25,896 nt of DNA from a virus: positions 1-25,896 of IMG/VR virus record IMGVR_UViG_3300032284_000302, one strand, 5' to 3'. Of the stretch, positions 12,001 to 17,217 are shown piece after piece (positions within the stretch are counted from its first letter, which is position 1; the number at the start of each line of letters is the position of its first letter). Under the pieces are notes generated by a model. The model was not told the DNA's origin, did no database searches, and saw nothing but the letters and a program-made list of their open reading frames with translations. Position numbers and translations under genes: made by a program.

Positions 12001-13369
12001 GTGTCCATACTGATATGCGCTGACTAACTGGCACGGTTGCACCAATGCCAAACTGAGCATGATCCCAATCAGGTGGATTAAATGCCCATGGGGTTTCGTC
12101 CCAAGGCACATCTACAAATGGACCTTGAGTAGTCCAGAACGGATCTGGTTGAGTTACAGTAAACACAAGGTCGTTTAGTAAATCTACACCACCTAAACTT
12201 GCACCACTGATCGTAATGGTGTCGCCACTGCTGTAGTTTACGCCACTGCTGGCTACTTGGATTGTTACTGCGTAGTTATATATTGATCCATTGCCAGTTT
12301 TTGTAATGTTAAACAATGCACCACTGCCTAATCCACTTGTGCTTTTTTGTTTTACTCTGCTGTATACACCAGCGGCAGACACACTAGTACCAGCTATGTT
12401 ATTAAAAATAATGTCGGTGGGTATGCCAGCATTTACAAATTTAGTTGTGGCTTTGGTATTAGTTAGTTGATCTTGATTAATAAAAACAAAAGACTTGCCA
12501 TTTAGTTGTGTTAATGCTAGGCCGTCCCATACACCTGGGTTTTTATTAACTTGACTTACAAGCTGACCTTGTAGACTACTATATGCAAGACTTACTGTAA
12601 AGTCTGCGCTATAGACTCTTGGCATATTTAGATAGTAATCTTGTGCAGTGGCCAATGGCACTTGATATGTGATAGTGCCTACATCTATGCCATTGTTAGT
12701 CACACCCAACATGTCTCTAGAGCTTAGTGTAGGCATTGCGTTTACTCTACCATCTAAACCTAGTTCGCTCTGTATCCAAAAAGGTATGCCAGGTTGGTCA
12801 ACAACAAATTTATATGTGCCACCACGTGCTAGGATAATACTGTTTTTATCTACTCCATTGCTGTTAAAACTATATGTGCCTGTGCTGGCATTTCTGCTTA
12901 CTACAAATGTGTTTGTGCTTTCAATCTGTCCAGCAAAAACATTTACCGTGTCTGGACCATTTGGTAACCAATAGTATTGACTAAAATTTACTATCTTGTC
13001 AAAACTTATTTTAGGATCATAGCTGTAATATTCTTGATCAAACAATCTACTGTGGTTAGTAATAGATGCGCCATAATATTTTAACTTATTAAGAAAGTCT
13101 AAATATGTTGTAAAAAAAGTTATGTTATTTTCTTTATCTTTGATAACAAGACTGGGTTCAAGTTGAAAGTTCTGTCTATCAACTGTTATTTCTCTTACAT
13201 AACTATCTGAGCCTTTATAGGTAGGTGCAAATCTTCTACCGATATAACCATTAATAGTTCTTAGATTTGGTTCTGTAACTAACTGATCTAGAGTGGCAGA
13301 TAGAAACTTTTCGTTGGTGTCAGTCTGAAAGACTATGGGCAGTAATTTACTAGTTTTTCTAATAGCCAT
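1..13369 (-). CDS. Giant virion structural protein in the gp7 position of the baseplate cluster (3' end missing)
   Basis: A single minus-strand frame stays open from the ATG at 13369 to the left edge: 4456 codons with no stop. I read it through and confirmed the phase at both ends and at several internal points. The N-terminus (MAIRKTSKLLPIVFQTDTNE; then YYWLPNGPDTVNVF near residue 110) matches the large structural proteins found next to gp6 in marine T4-like phages. A second familiar block at about residues 1467-1577 has DPFTWNYGGMPDRIDGEALP, HITPWEMLGF and YYGPAPYTGGNKLLWDDLE. Seven FG-GAP-like motifs occupy about residues 2473-3327. Gly-Ser-Gly-Tyr beta modules occur near 2970-3010 and 4000-4074. 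The last residues (NGERITYYTRDLVNNVLGQI near 4411) form a module often seen close to the end of such proteins, so little may be missing. T4 gp7 has 1032 residues; this is over four times longer. Position suggests a baseplate wedge or peripheral fibre role; sequence alone does not prove orthology to gp7. Confidence 0.9.
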   Translation of the reverse strand, partial: MAIRKTSKLLPIVFQTDTNEKFLSATLDQLVTEPNLRTINGYIGRRFAPTYKGSDSYVREITVDRQNFQLEPSLVIKDKENNITFFTTYLDFLNKLKYYGASITNHSRLFDQEYYSYDPKISFDKIVNFSQYYWLPNGPDTVNVFAGQIESTNTFVVSRNASTGTYSFNSNGVDKNSIILARGGTYKFVVDQPGIPFWIQSELGLDGRVNAMPTLSSRDMLGVTNNGIDVGTITYQVPLATAQDYYLNMPRVYSADFTVSLAYSSLQGQLVSQVNKNPGVWDGLALTQLNGKSFVFINQDQLTNTKATTKFVNAGIPTDIIFNNIAGTSVSAAGVYSRVKQKSTSGLGSGALFNITKTGNGSIYNYAVTIQVASSGVNYSSGDTITISGASLGGVDLLNDLVFTVTQPDPFWTTQGPFVDVPWDETPWAFNPPDWDHAQFGIGATVPVSQRISVWTLYLVPSTNVLTLSKPVTVKAGDKITQYSSGASATVTQAATNSVSVNVTYDNGIIFTNVLGVPTSTADTRCITINGVTQLIYPVNSPNNDYIIRLDNRDADGKHRIINQNEKVNIRSGAVNANKDFYRSTSDILKPVPLITAVQPVTYYQDGASSSIYGSFKLVNISDFIIDVEQDILGKEYYTSPNGVAFTSGLKIKFDDTVIPDQYKNNTYYVEQVGAGIILVDVRLLITPEKYNSENKLNYPLQRIVLSLSATAPIAAGDIILVDGISVITNQEVKVGDAYIITLSDVSTVLVGGPVTAQGIPDGTTVTDIHYNTVFPEYVTINRASQDLNAWSRNNRWFHRQVITAAASYNNKPAVFDQSLRALRPIIQFETNIQLFNYGINGKPAINILDTTTTDAFTELNGKNISFAFGVTVTDGMRIVFAADYDPLVRDKIWVINLIQPYQDENGVPYGLPQINLVKADDGDVVQYDTVVVAKGRYAGSQWWYDGNAWHAAQNKTAVYQPPLYDMIDNNGVSLSAKSRSTFSGTNIFGYAVGNGTNDKVLGFPLSYRSIGTQGDIEFTNFIDTDTYSYELNGVVYNNVPISTAFLQKNKDSGPEFINVWQTAVEYSKQFQILSFVYNTLNYPFQLDLVPDQESLLPYISVYLNNNYLKNTDWYLDGTLLNLNVPFVPGDKIDVRVYSKQVSKQGYYQIPNNLDYNGLNVDLGNVTLGQFRNHVSTCGQNSKTIVGDLFGVSNLRDIEIKAQGGTILQHSAPITYAMMFMVEEQANFISALKLAQQEYTKFKNKFLELSVTLTGVDPTDPISTVDLILNNINSIKNKTFPWYYSDMVPYGTLFNQITYTVFDPLTRYYEITQIFNGTQLSNQAVLVYLNGQQLVKEYNYSFATDRPAIILTDNTPLFVDDIIVIKEYSNTDGNYIPETPSKLGLWPKFIPVIFTDDTYRTATDVIKGHDGSLTPVFGDYRDALLIELERRIYNNIKVFDTGTYPDIYASIPGKFRKTDYLNSDVARVLSSSFLLWIGNNKLDFSSNNVFDPNDPFTWNYGGMPDRIDGEALPGSWRACYQYFFDTVRPHITPWEMLGFAEQPYWWQQYYGPAPYTGGNKLLWDDLEAGTIRAGFRAIDNGDGTFTPTYDPHFQRPGLKNIIPVDENGYLLSPGSILTQIFNSKTASASYDIGQQGPVEFAWRTSSDFPFAAMQALAVLKPARFFGTLMDISRYNIYNAQGQFLTVDTNQHIRQKDIVVNGDTTSMPGTVLRAAGYINWIADYLINQGINPVTKLMDMINGHTLNLAYKVGGFTDKKYIKVLAEQSSPSSTNNSIVIPNENYSVYLYKTPPVQKITYSAVIVEKTSAGYSVRGYNLTDPYFTIIPSIVNSSAISVKVLNSTAVIYNDYRAVKLTVPYGYEFNTQQQLADFLISYQRYLVGQGFQFTDSDSDLSEIKDWKLSVKEFLFWAQQGWKKGSILVLSPASSSINVITNGAIVDEVTSTQYGSKVLDQNFNLVRNTDFKILRSPTAFNLRLTNLNTIAYVELNLVQYEHALVFDNTTLFNDVIYKPELGNRQFRLKLIGQKTANWDGSLSAPGFIYNSGNVNDWIVGKDYLQGDIVQYKNQYYTALQDIIAANEFQFQYWKYLDKSQIQTGLLSNFSSISHKGAEYYDSYSSFNDADQVAYGHGLIGYKSRSYLEDLGLTETTQIEFYKGYIKQKGSANAVNELITASFNNSKSAISYFEEYAVRVGEYGALDSNPYLEISLDEKAFGVNPAVAEFVDYNNRTLGNGITIFNNAQLHKSTSQFNGNIALLRDSHSDYNNDIPTAGYVNIDDVDATIFDLANYQQLDMDLSVIGSGYTIWCAKDFTQNWNVYRVTETENHITKVTNNLDGYITFTSEQFHNLTAGKICMIRNFDPAFDGFYQVYKVVDLTNIMVAYAGNTSNLTVETGRGMLFRLDSVRFKYIEDQRFYMPPHGYKVGEKIWVDIDAATTFVQGQPVETPANTWKVYEKTAPWHIAYSLAKRPEEYVTNDGFGTSVRISDGDDGTFAFVGSPNSNSVDITLNNNISLNSGNYITQPSSGANLLILNDVNTSKNIIGKYLATAALDLIGNITINGNNSIYIPTKVTARSGVVNVFAKTYDNKFVEQNLLVPTANNTVSFGASLELGAGTPFVGAPDSNNGMGYVYVYNKQTAITSFIRAQVLTSNVAGDKFGTSVASDQNSRWLYVGAPGHDSVYVYGLRSDIKYAKQTVAAIPTTSNIALTFIPQVNDANSLLVTTNSKTYIPGIDYNLDYANATVKFTAVVGSYVDITVTQKPYYAFVTKLTGPTGSNFGFALSSSYDGAQLGIGAPNDTVNNNGNLLINAGSVYVYDRVIEAFNSTGNTDYITKGAISIIHRVTIDEIEVTDYTVVGTNTIRFTEAPPLGKLIYIETNYFNILETLVGVNNLEGDVQSVQAGAFFGTSLTICSNNCAIYVGAPNYRNGNTYNTGAVFKFHNRGRLYGTNRGYAVNPTFTVGDYIRLDNFEVYATTSVANITINNIGNNYSSGTTVVVSNPDTTYGTAPAASLSLYANGAIQSVSITNLTTGYYNTPTVTLVKPANVITTMSSISGTNLTVGTTYAVYSGMYVNNASFGSNVYVTNVYSDTLVGLSFKNTSPLSGNVTFFDKGNAGNLTASLTTNTITLDGFIGDINNSKLLGCTATKQYVAANQAVLVINSDKTVFKNILRILSGSPSGSTGIYANANMKIFAFMQIIINPYNAPGEYFGTKVKLASNAYMLLISSDRGTTRDYTVFDHRSTTFDNTTTEYFDTINGSGSAYVYELYDDPRNVVEHPGRYHFAQQLDTGDLNRGDRFGAAIDIVGQYIAVTAPADSTQKTNAGSVYVFTNPKLTRGWNLIRYEQPKVDVDSVNRIFLYNNLTNTIRTNLEFIDPAKGKILGVADQEISYKSAYDPAAYNRGTTNVNTSYYWNENQVGQVWWNLDSIRFIDYEQGDLAYRSVNWGRLFPGSVVEVCEWVESTVLPSGYVAAGYDGVPKHADNSAYVEISYVDSVTNVISSKYYFWVTGKTSITKTNSNRSLPIASIQTLIENPKGQGIAYAAIIKNNAISTYNINQYLSANSTILHLDYELVKNTNIIHSEYELIQKGNPDSKIPDKVINKLVDSLSGINQAGEVVPDPKLSLADRYGIGIRPRQSMFVDRVKAMHNLVQFVNGVLIQYPITKEYDISELNSQEPIPPSKTQAGDLGVYDISIPVQTDLQFVDTADLKVGYKVLVVSDTTQNGLWVIYELAEDGTWKIYRVQSYVTSKYWQYTDWYATGYSAVDKPTYNVGTLIDALKLPYAVGNIIKINNTGTGLWQLVKVNSSGAFDTIGIQNGTIQLDYSVSDYASYNVGFGNQAYQDNRFDENPNIEIRSIIDALRTQIFVGNLAVEFNNLFFVMVNYVFSEQNYVDWIFKTSFISVKHQLRALDQFPSYIQDNQTYYQDYINEVKPYSTKIREYLIDYTANDRYLGFATDFDLPPYYDSSTGIFRSPSGDGYNVDVGTDEALWQKQDYISWYNHRNSIVSRIIVEDGGSGYTTVPNVSIIGGGSAAYGVNATATAILNFDTGTITSIVVNYSGSGYSQSPDVVINGNSTTPARAYAVLTNPWIRNLGVTMKFDRIGYTSVVKDWIPGNSYIAGDIVRYNGEGYTVNSNLTANLTFLASQYTKLTAADFDNANDRIMAYYTPNNKMPARDLKQIIFGVEYPGVIITGLPFTAQPGFDATSDRPYSTPHGIQLLSIEERDAYYSSLFTSLDTVVSNLWYNQDLGIMYQYKGGYPYQPNAWVAVPGASNLGIDFDGDQFDNVQYDSDGNPVIDDNVLDTVISSKYTDAALGTRPEDINIDGGRYVDTYSSHAPEEFVPGICFDAISMQVYTKVGDGSGGEAIIGYRMFNNMLNNTSYFRIADSGSTQLSQDLNLTDTEIHVFDANKLAEPNPVASIPGIIFVNGERITYYTRDLVNNVLGQIRRGTEGTCISVTHKQYDI
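3389..5953 (-). repeat. Seven FG-GAP-like motifs inside the giant structural protein
   Basis: The pattern is FG(T/A)S, a short strand, (V/I)G(A/S)P, then a VYVY-type strand. The Phe residues are near 2475, 2601, 2653, 2773, 2900, 3204 and 3292. Clear examples are DKFGTSVASDQNSRWLYVGA and DRFGAAIDIVGQYIAVTAPA, each followed by VYVY or VYVF. The first carries an acidic loop, SDGDDGT. FG-GAP repeats form blades of integrin-alpha-type beta-propellers. Seven motifs fit a seven-bladed propeller, but spacing is uneven (52 to 304 residues against about 60 typically), so inserts between blades, or blades I could not see, must be assumed. Confidence 0.7.
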
Positions 13370-13383
13370 GTTATTTAGATACG

Positions 13384-13389
13384 TCCTTC
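13384..13389 (-). promoter_or_regulatory. Probable ribosome binding site of the giant gene, with long spacing
   Basis: On the minus strand GAAGGA lies 14 bases before the ATG at 13369, longer than the usual 5 to 9. It directly follows the gp6 stop. The gp6 stop overlaps an ATG (TAATG) that opens a six-codon reading frame ending 1 base before the giant gene's ATG. No better Shine-Dalgarno sequence is present, and the MAIRKTSKLLP start fits the family. Confidence 0.5.
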
Positions 13390-13390
13390 A

Positions 13391-16300
13391 TTAAGCAATT
13401 ACAGTTTGATTGATCTGTGCTGCAGTAATAGCACTGATAATCTGTACATTATCAACTGTTGCCGCACTTATTATAATTTCATTATACTCTGCATTAATTT
13501 GTAGTAAGCTGCCAAAAGCACTGCTGGTACTAGCTGGCACAATAACAATGCTGGCAATGTTAGGTGCTAATGCTTGGTGTAGATATGCACTTAACTCACT
13601 GAAATAAAACGTTTCACCGAAATCCCAGTTAGTAACGTCAAAATAGTTATTAATAGCCGCTACCACCGTGGTACGTACATCATTATCACTGATTACTACA
13701 GCAGGATTTTTAACTACTTTAAATGTTGCCTGCAATGCAGGATCAGCTTTAGCACCAAACAATGGTTTAAACTTAGCAGGATTATAGATAATAGTATCAG
13801 TAATACTCTTATAGTTTTCTAACACACTGTAATCTGTACCTAAGGTTTCAACTGTTGGTGCAGTTGGTTCTGTTAATGTGTTAGATGAATCCTGTATCCA
13901 TGCTACATAATCAGTTGCATAAGATTTAGTCAAAATATATAGGTCAATAATATTATTTGGACTAGGATCTATACGTCTGTAATTAGGACTATTATGTCTG
14001 TATTGGAAGTACAAGTCACCTCTTCCAATCTTAGCAGTATAACCTGTTACTGGATTTAATACATAGCTACTACCAGTTATGGTTAGTTTGTAAAATGTAT
14101 TTGTTGGTGCAATATAGAATAATTGTCCATTTGTGTATAAGTTTGCATTTACTTGTGCATCTCTAAGATTAGAATATTTGGCTTCTACTGATCCTGTTGC
14201 CAATGGGGTTTGCACTACAAAGTTATCATACCCGTATGTTGCCTGGAAATAAACATATTTGGTGTAATTATTAATATCTGGTGCTACAATTAATTCAAAC
14301 AATTCAGGATTATCTGGTATGCCATCATTGTTAGCATCAGGGAATGTTACCAGTATTTTATTTGGATTTTCATAACCATCTACATCTATAATGTTTTTAT
14401 GGATATACCATGTATAGTCTAGGGACAATGGTGTGCTTGCATCTGGAACTGTATTAATCTTTAATATCTTAACCTGATCATGTAGGGTAAATCCTGTTTT
14501 AGGATCAAACACTCTAACACTCTTATCAAAGTAGAAATTAGTTTCTTTTACACTTTGGAATACGTAGTTAAGACCTCTATATAGTACTGTATAGCTCTGT
14601 CCAACTGTTTTAAATCTTATAAACCAACTGCTATCTAAACTTGCACCACTTGCATTGCCTGCAAAACTAAGACTAAAAGGATTCGTTGCGTTTAAGTCAG
14701 CTGGTGCAATAACTTTCCAACTAACAGTTTCAAGATCATAACGTAAACCAAAGTCTTCATACGCCTGTATATATGTGGTCATTTCTGCAACAACACTTTC
14801 TGAAAAATCAGTGTTAAACACAGCATACACACTCTGTGCGATTGCACCACTAGGTACTTGTTGATTTAAAATTATCGGACCGCTGCCATTAGCAAGGCTA
14901 CCTAATCCACCATTCGTGCCATCGCCAATAATCTGTTCTACTGCAGCATATATGAAGTATTTGTCACCGCTGTGTGTAGGCATGCCTGGTTGGATATTGT
15001 TTAGAGCATCAAAATAGAATCCGTCACCTGCACCAAATTTAATTACAGCACCCTGTCTAATATATCTAAATAGATTACTAGTACCTGGACCAACCTGTAA
15101 TATCTTAGGTGGTGTGCTGCTATCTGATATGTATCCTGTACTGCCATTTGCAATATCACTGCTAAGATTCCAGTATACGTCTGTGATATCTACTTTTGGG
15201 TAATTACTTAAGAAAAATTGTAGGCTTTCTGTACTAGTTGCTATGGGTCTAACTAGATTTTGTATAGCCTTGTAGATATCATTTGTAGTGTTGTAACTGA
15301 AAGTAAATGATGCTTCAAAAGGATCTCTAAATAGGATCCCGTCCTGACAGAAAATATTAGTAGATGAATACTTGCCTGTTGTATCAATTACATCTAAGTA
15401 GCGACTTACCCCCGAACTGGTACGGTTTACTGCTTTAACTTTTAAGACACTTGAGAACAATGTGTAAGGTAGGATGTTATAGTCTTCACCTGTAACCATA
15501 CGATCTTGTGTATAGTATTGTTGTGGTGCTTTTTGACGTATTTCTTCAAGACTTTCTCTAGCACTAGAATTTGTAACTGTGTATTTTAGGCTAGCCCGTA
15601 CATTAAGTGTCTCAATCCTGTTATTTTTGCTAACATAGTTTACTGGAATAATAATGCCAGTCATTTCATCTGGTGTAACTTTGTAGTTAAGACCATTTGA
15701 AACTCTATAGTACAACCTAAAATTGCCTCTTGGTATGTTAGCAAATGATCCATCACCAAACACAAGATCAATCTGATCATTGGCTCTGCTTTTTACCTGG
15801 AATATGTTTTTATTAGTACGTTTATTGTAGATAACATTTGTATTGCCTACACTAGGCACTTGGCTCCATAGATACACAGGATTGTTGTTATTGTCTAGTG
15901 TATATAACCATATGTCGCTGTTGTTGATGTTGTCAACATTAATACTGTATACTCTATTAGGAATACTTTCTGCAAAACTGAAGTTTACATTTTTAAGTTC
16001 ACCTTGTTTAAAGTACAAGAAAAAACCAGTGTTGTCACTTTGATTGCCTAGATTATCGTTTTTATATAACAGATTAAATGGTTGATTGGCTCTTGGTGCA
16101 TTTTCATAGATATATGTTTCACCTGCGCTAGTTGGGCTTACAATTTCAAAATTAGTTTGTGTGCCTTCTATGTTAACCGTATAACCAAATGTCGCTAGCT
16201 GACTTGTTACAAGATTGATTTGATATTCATCATTCTGTATGCCATTAATAAGACTGCTGTTGCTGGGTTTTCCTACTACTTGGTTATTGTGTAGACTGCT

Positions 16301-16783
16301 GTTGATTATGGCTGTAAATTGTTCAAGCCAGTTGTTATTGCCACTGTCTGCCCAGTTAATAACGAGACCACTAAGATTTAAGCCATTGCTGTCATATACA
16401 GTTTCTGTAGTACTAACGCTCTCTACTTTAAGAAAACCAGTAGCTGGTATATTGCGTTTAGGATTGTAGCTGATTAATCTAGCTAGTTTAAGAATACTGT
16501 CACGACGCTGTGCTGTGTCAATGAAGTTTTCACGGGCATTTAAGTCGCCACGGAATGCCAACGATTGGCCTAGGAAAGCAACAAGATCAATTAGGGCAAT
16601 AAATTCTGAACTTTCAATAAAATCATTGAAATCTTCAGGATAGTATAGTTTAAGATAATCTATCATTGACTTACGAAGAGTTTCGTAGTCATAGCTTTGA
16701 AAATCAGCGTTTTTAAACGTTTGATAGAGTCTTGTCCAGTCCTCTGCAACCAACAAACTCGTCTGTCTTGTAGTGATAGCCAT
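13391..16783 (-). CDS. 6: Baseplate wedge protein gp6, enlarged
   Basis: This 1130-residue protein is a gp6-type wedge subunit, which forms the inner ring linking wedges around the hub and triggers sheath contraction. The N-terminal region shows the gp6 signature: DLVAFLGQSLAFRGDLNARE near residues 66-85, then ENFIDTAQRRDSILKLARLI and SYNPKRNIPATG near 85-116. The C-terminal 130 residues (DVRTTVVAAINNYFDVTNWD; FYFSELSAYLHQALAPNIAS) match the gp6/J-like C-terminal region. T4 gp6 has about 660 residues, so roughly 450 are extra, mostly in the middle (about 500-970). That insert holds a perfect EF-hand-type loop, DANNDGIPDNPE, at 816-827. The start is supported by AGGAA upstream and by a candidate late promoter in the 51-base gap after gp25. 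It ends 21 bases before the giant gene. Confidence 0.93.
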   Translation of the reverse strand: MAITTRQTSLLVAEDWTRLYQTFKNADFQSYDYETLRKSMIDYLKLYYPEDFNDFIESSEFIALIDLVAFLGQSLAFRGDLNARENFIDTAQRRDSILKLARLISYNPKRNIPATGFLKVESVSTTETVYDSNGLNLSGLVINWADSGNNNWLEQFTAIINSSLHNNQVVGKPSNSSLINGIQNDEYQINLVTSQLATFGYTVNIEGTQTNFEIVSPTSAGETYIYENAPRANQPFNLLYKNDNLGNQSDNTGFFLYFKQGELKNVNFSFAESIPNRVYSINVDNINNSDIWLYTLDNNNNPVYLWSQVPSVGNTNVIYNKRTNKNIFQVKSRANDQIDLVFGDGSFANIPRGNFRLYYRVSNGLNYKVTPDEMTGIIIPVNYVSKNNRIETLNVRASLKYTVTNSSARESLEEIRQKAPQQYYTQDRMVTGEDYNILPYTLFSSVLKVKAVNRTSSGVSRYLDVIDTTGKYSSTNIFCQDGILFRDPFEASFTFSYNTTNDIYKAIQNLVRPIATSTESLQFFLSNYPKVDITDVYWNLSSDIANGSTGYISDSSTPPKILQVGPGTSNLFRYIRQGAVIKFGAGDGFYFDALNNIQPGMPTHSGDKYFIYAAVEQIIGDGTNGGLGSLANGSGPIILNQQVPSGAIAQSVYAVFNTDFSESVVAEMTTYIQAYEDFGLRYDLETVSWKVIAPADLNATNPFSLSFAGNASGASLDSSWFIRFKTVGQSYTVLYRGLNYVFQSVKETNFYFDKSVRVFDPKTGFTLHDQVKILKINTVPDASTPLSLDYTWYIHKNIIDVDGYENPNKILVTFPDANNDGIPDNPELFELIVAPDINNYTKYVYFQATYGYDNFVVQTPLATGSVEAKYSNLRDAQVNANLYTNGQLFYIAPTNTFYKLTITGSSYVLNPVTGYTAKIGRGDLYFQYRHNSPNYRRIDPSPNNIIDLYILTKSYATDYVAWIQDSSNTLTEPTAPTVETLGTDYSVLENYKSITDTIIYNPAKFKPLFGAKADPALQATFKVVKNPAVVISDNDVRTTVVAAINNYFDVTNWDFGETFYFSELSAYLHQALAPNIASIVIVPASTSSAFGSLLQINAEYNEIIISAATVDNVQIISAITAAQINQTVIA

Positions 16784-16803
16784 ACTAATTCCTGTGTATT
16801 ATG

Positions 16804-16811
16804 TATTTATT
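16804..16811 (-). promoter_or_regulatory. Candidate late promoter AATAAATA before gp6
   Basis: On the minus strand AATAAATA differs by one base from the T4 late promoter core TATAAATA and fits the looser NATAAATA form reported for T4-like cyanophages. It lies 20 bases before the gp6 ATG, leaving room for a short leader that includes AGGAA. It sits in the only gap over 25 bases within the minus-strand cluster, so an internal late start for gp6 and the giant gene is plausible. Confidence 0.5.
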
Positions 16812-16834
16812 TAAAGAAAAAAGTGCTATGTTAA

Positions 16835-17209
16835 TTAACTAGCAGTCAGAGTATTGGTTGAATTGTTAAACTGTAGGGTCATAGCATTAATCTCATTGGT
16901 ACGTAGATATCTTAGTTCTAACTGTATCATAATGCCCTGATCATATGCTGTAACAATAATATTATCCACACTTACTCTTGGATCGTAAGTAGCTACCTGA
17001 TTAATGTCTGCAATAATAACTGCTTTTAGGTCTTCAGTCATGGGCTCATGCAGCACATTCCAGATAATGGTGCCAAAGTTTGGCTTCATTAGCTTTTCGC
17101 CCTTGCGTATGTATAGGTGGTTAGTTATATCCTGTTTAATCAATTCAAAATCGGTTAAACGAAATTTGTTAATCCTACCTACTGTACTAAAACCTTTATA
17201 TGTGCTCAT
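16835..17209 (-). CDS. 25: Baseplate wedge protein gp25
   Basis: This 124-residue protein (T4 gp25 has 132) belongs to the gp25/TssE family, small wedge proteins that contact gp6 and gp53 and help nucleate the sheath. Recognisable parts are the N-terminal GFSTVGRINKFRLTDFELIK, the central KLMKPNFGTIIWNVLHEPMT and the ATYDPRVSVDNIIV segment, where DPR occupies the place of the conserved EPR of the family. The start codon has AAGGGTAA upstream, formed by the very end of gp5, whose stop lies 8 bases away. Cotranscription and probably translational coupling with gp5 are likely. It is the most conserved small marker in this cluster. Confidence 0.95.
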   Translation of the reverse strand: MSTYKGFSTVGRINKFRLTDFELIKQDITNHLYIRKGEKLMKPNFGTIIWNVLHEPMTEDLKAVIIADINQVATYDPRVSVDNIIVTAYDQGIMIQLELRYLRTNEINAMTLQFNNSTNTLTAS

Positions 17210-17217
17210 ATCTATAT

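Noticed and set aside
12669-12974. Open plus-strand frames opposite the giant gene (this one and many others between 402 and 12974)
   Set aside because: They lie antisense to a continuous recognised frame, have no ribosome binding sites or familiar domains, and their composition is what antisense of an AT-rich beta-protein gene gives.
13371-13379. CTAAATAA on the minus strand before the giant gene as a late promoter
   Set aside because: It ends only about 2 bases from the ATG, so transcription would begin at or inside the coding sequence; the core also departs from TATAAATA.
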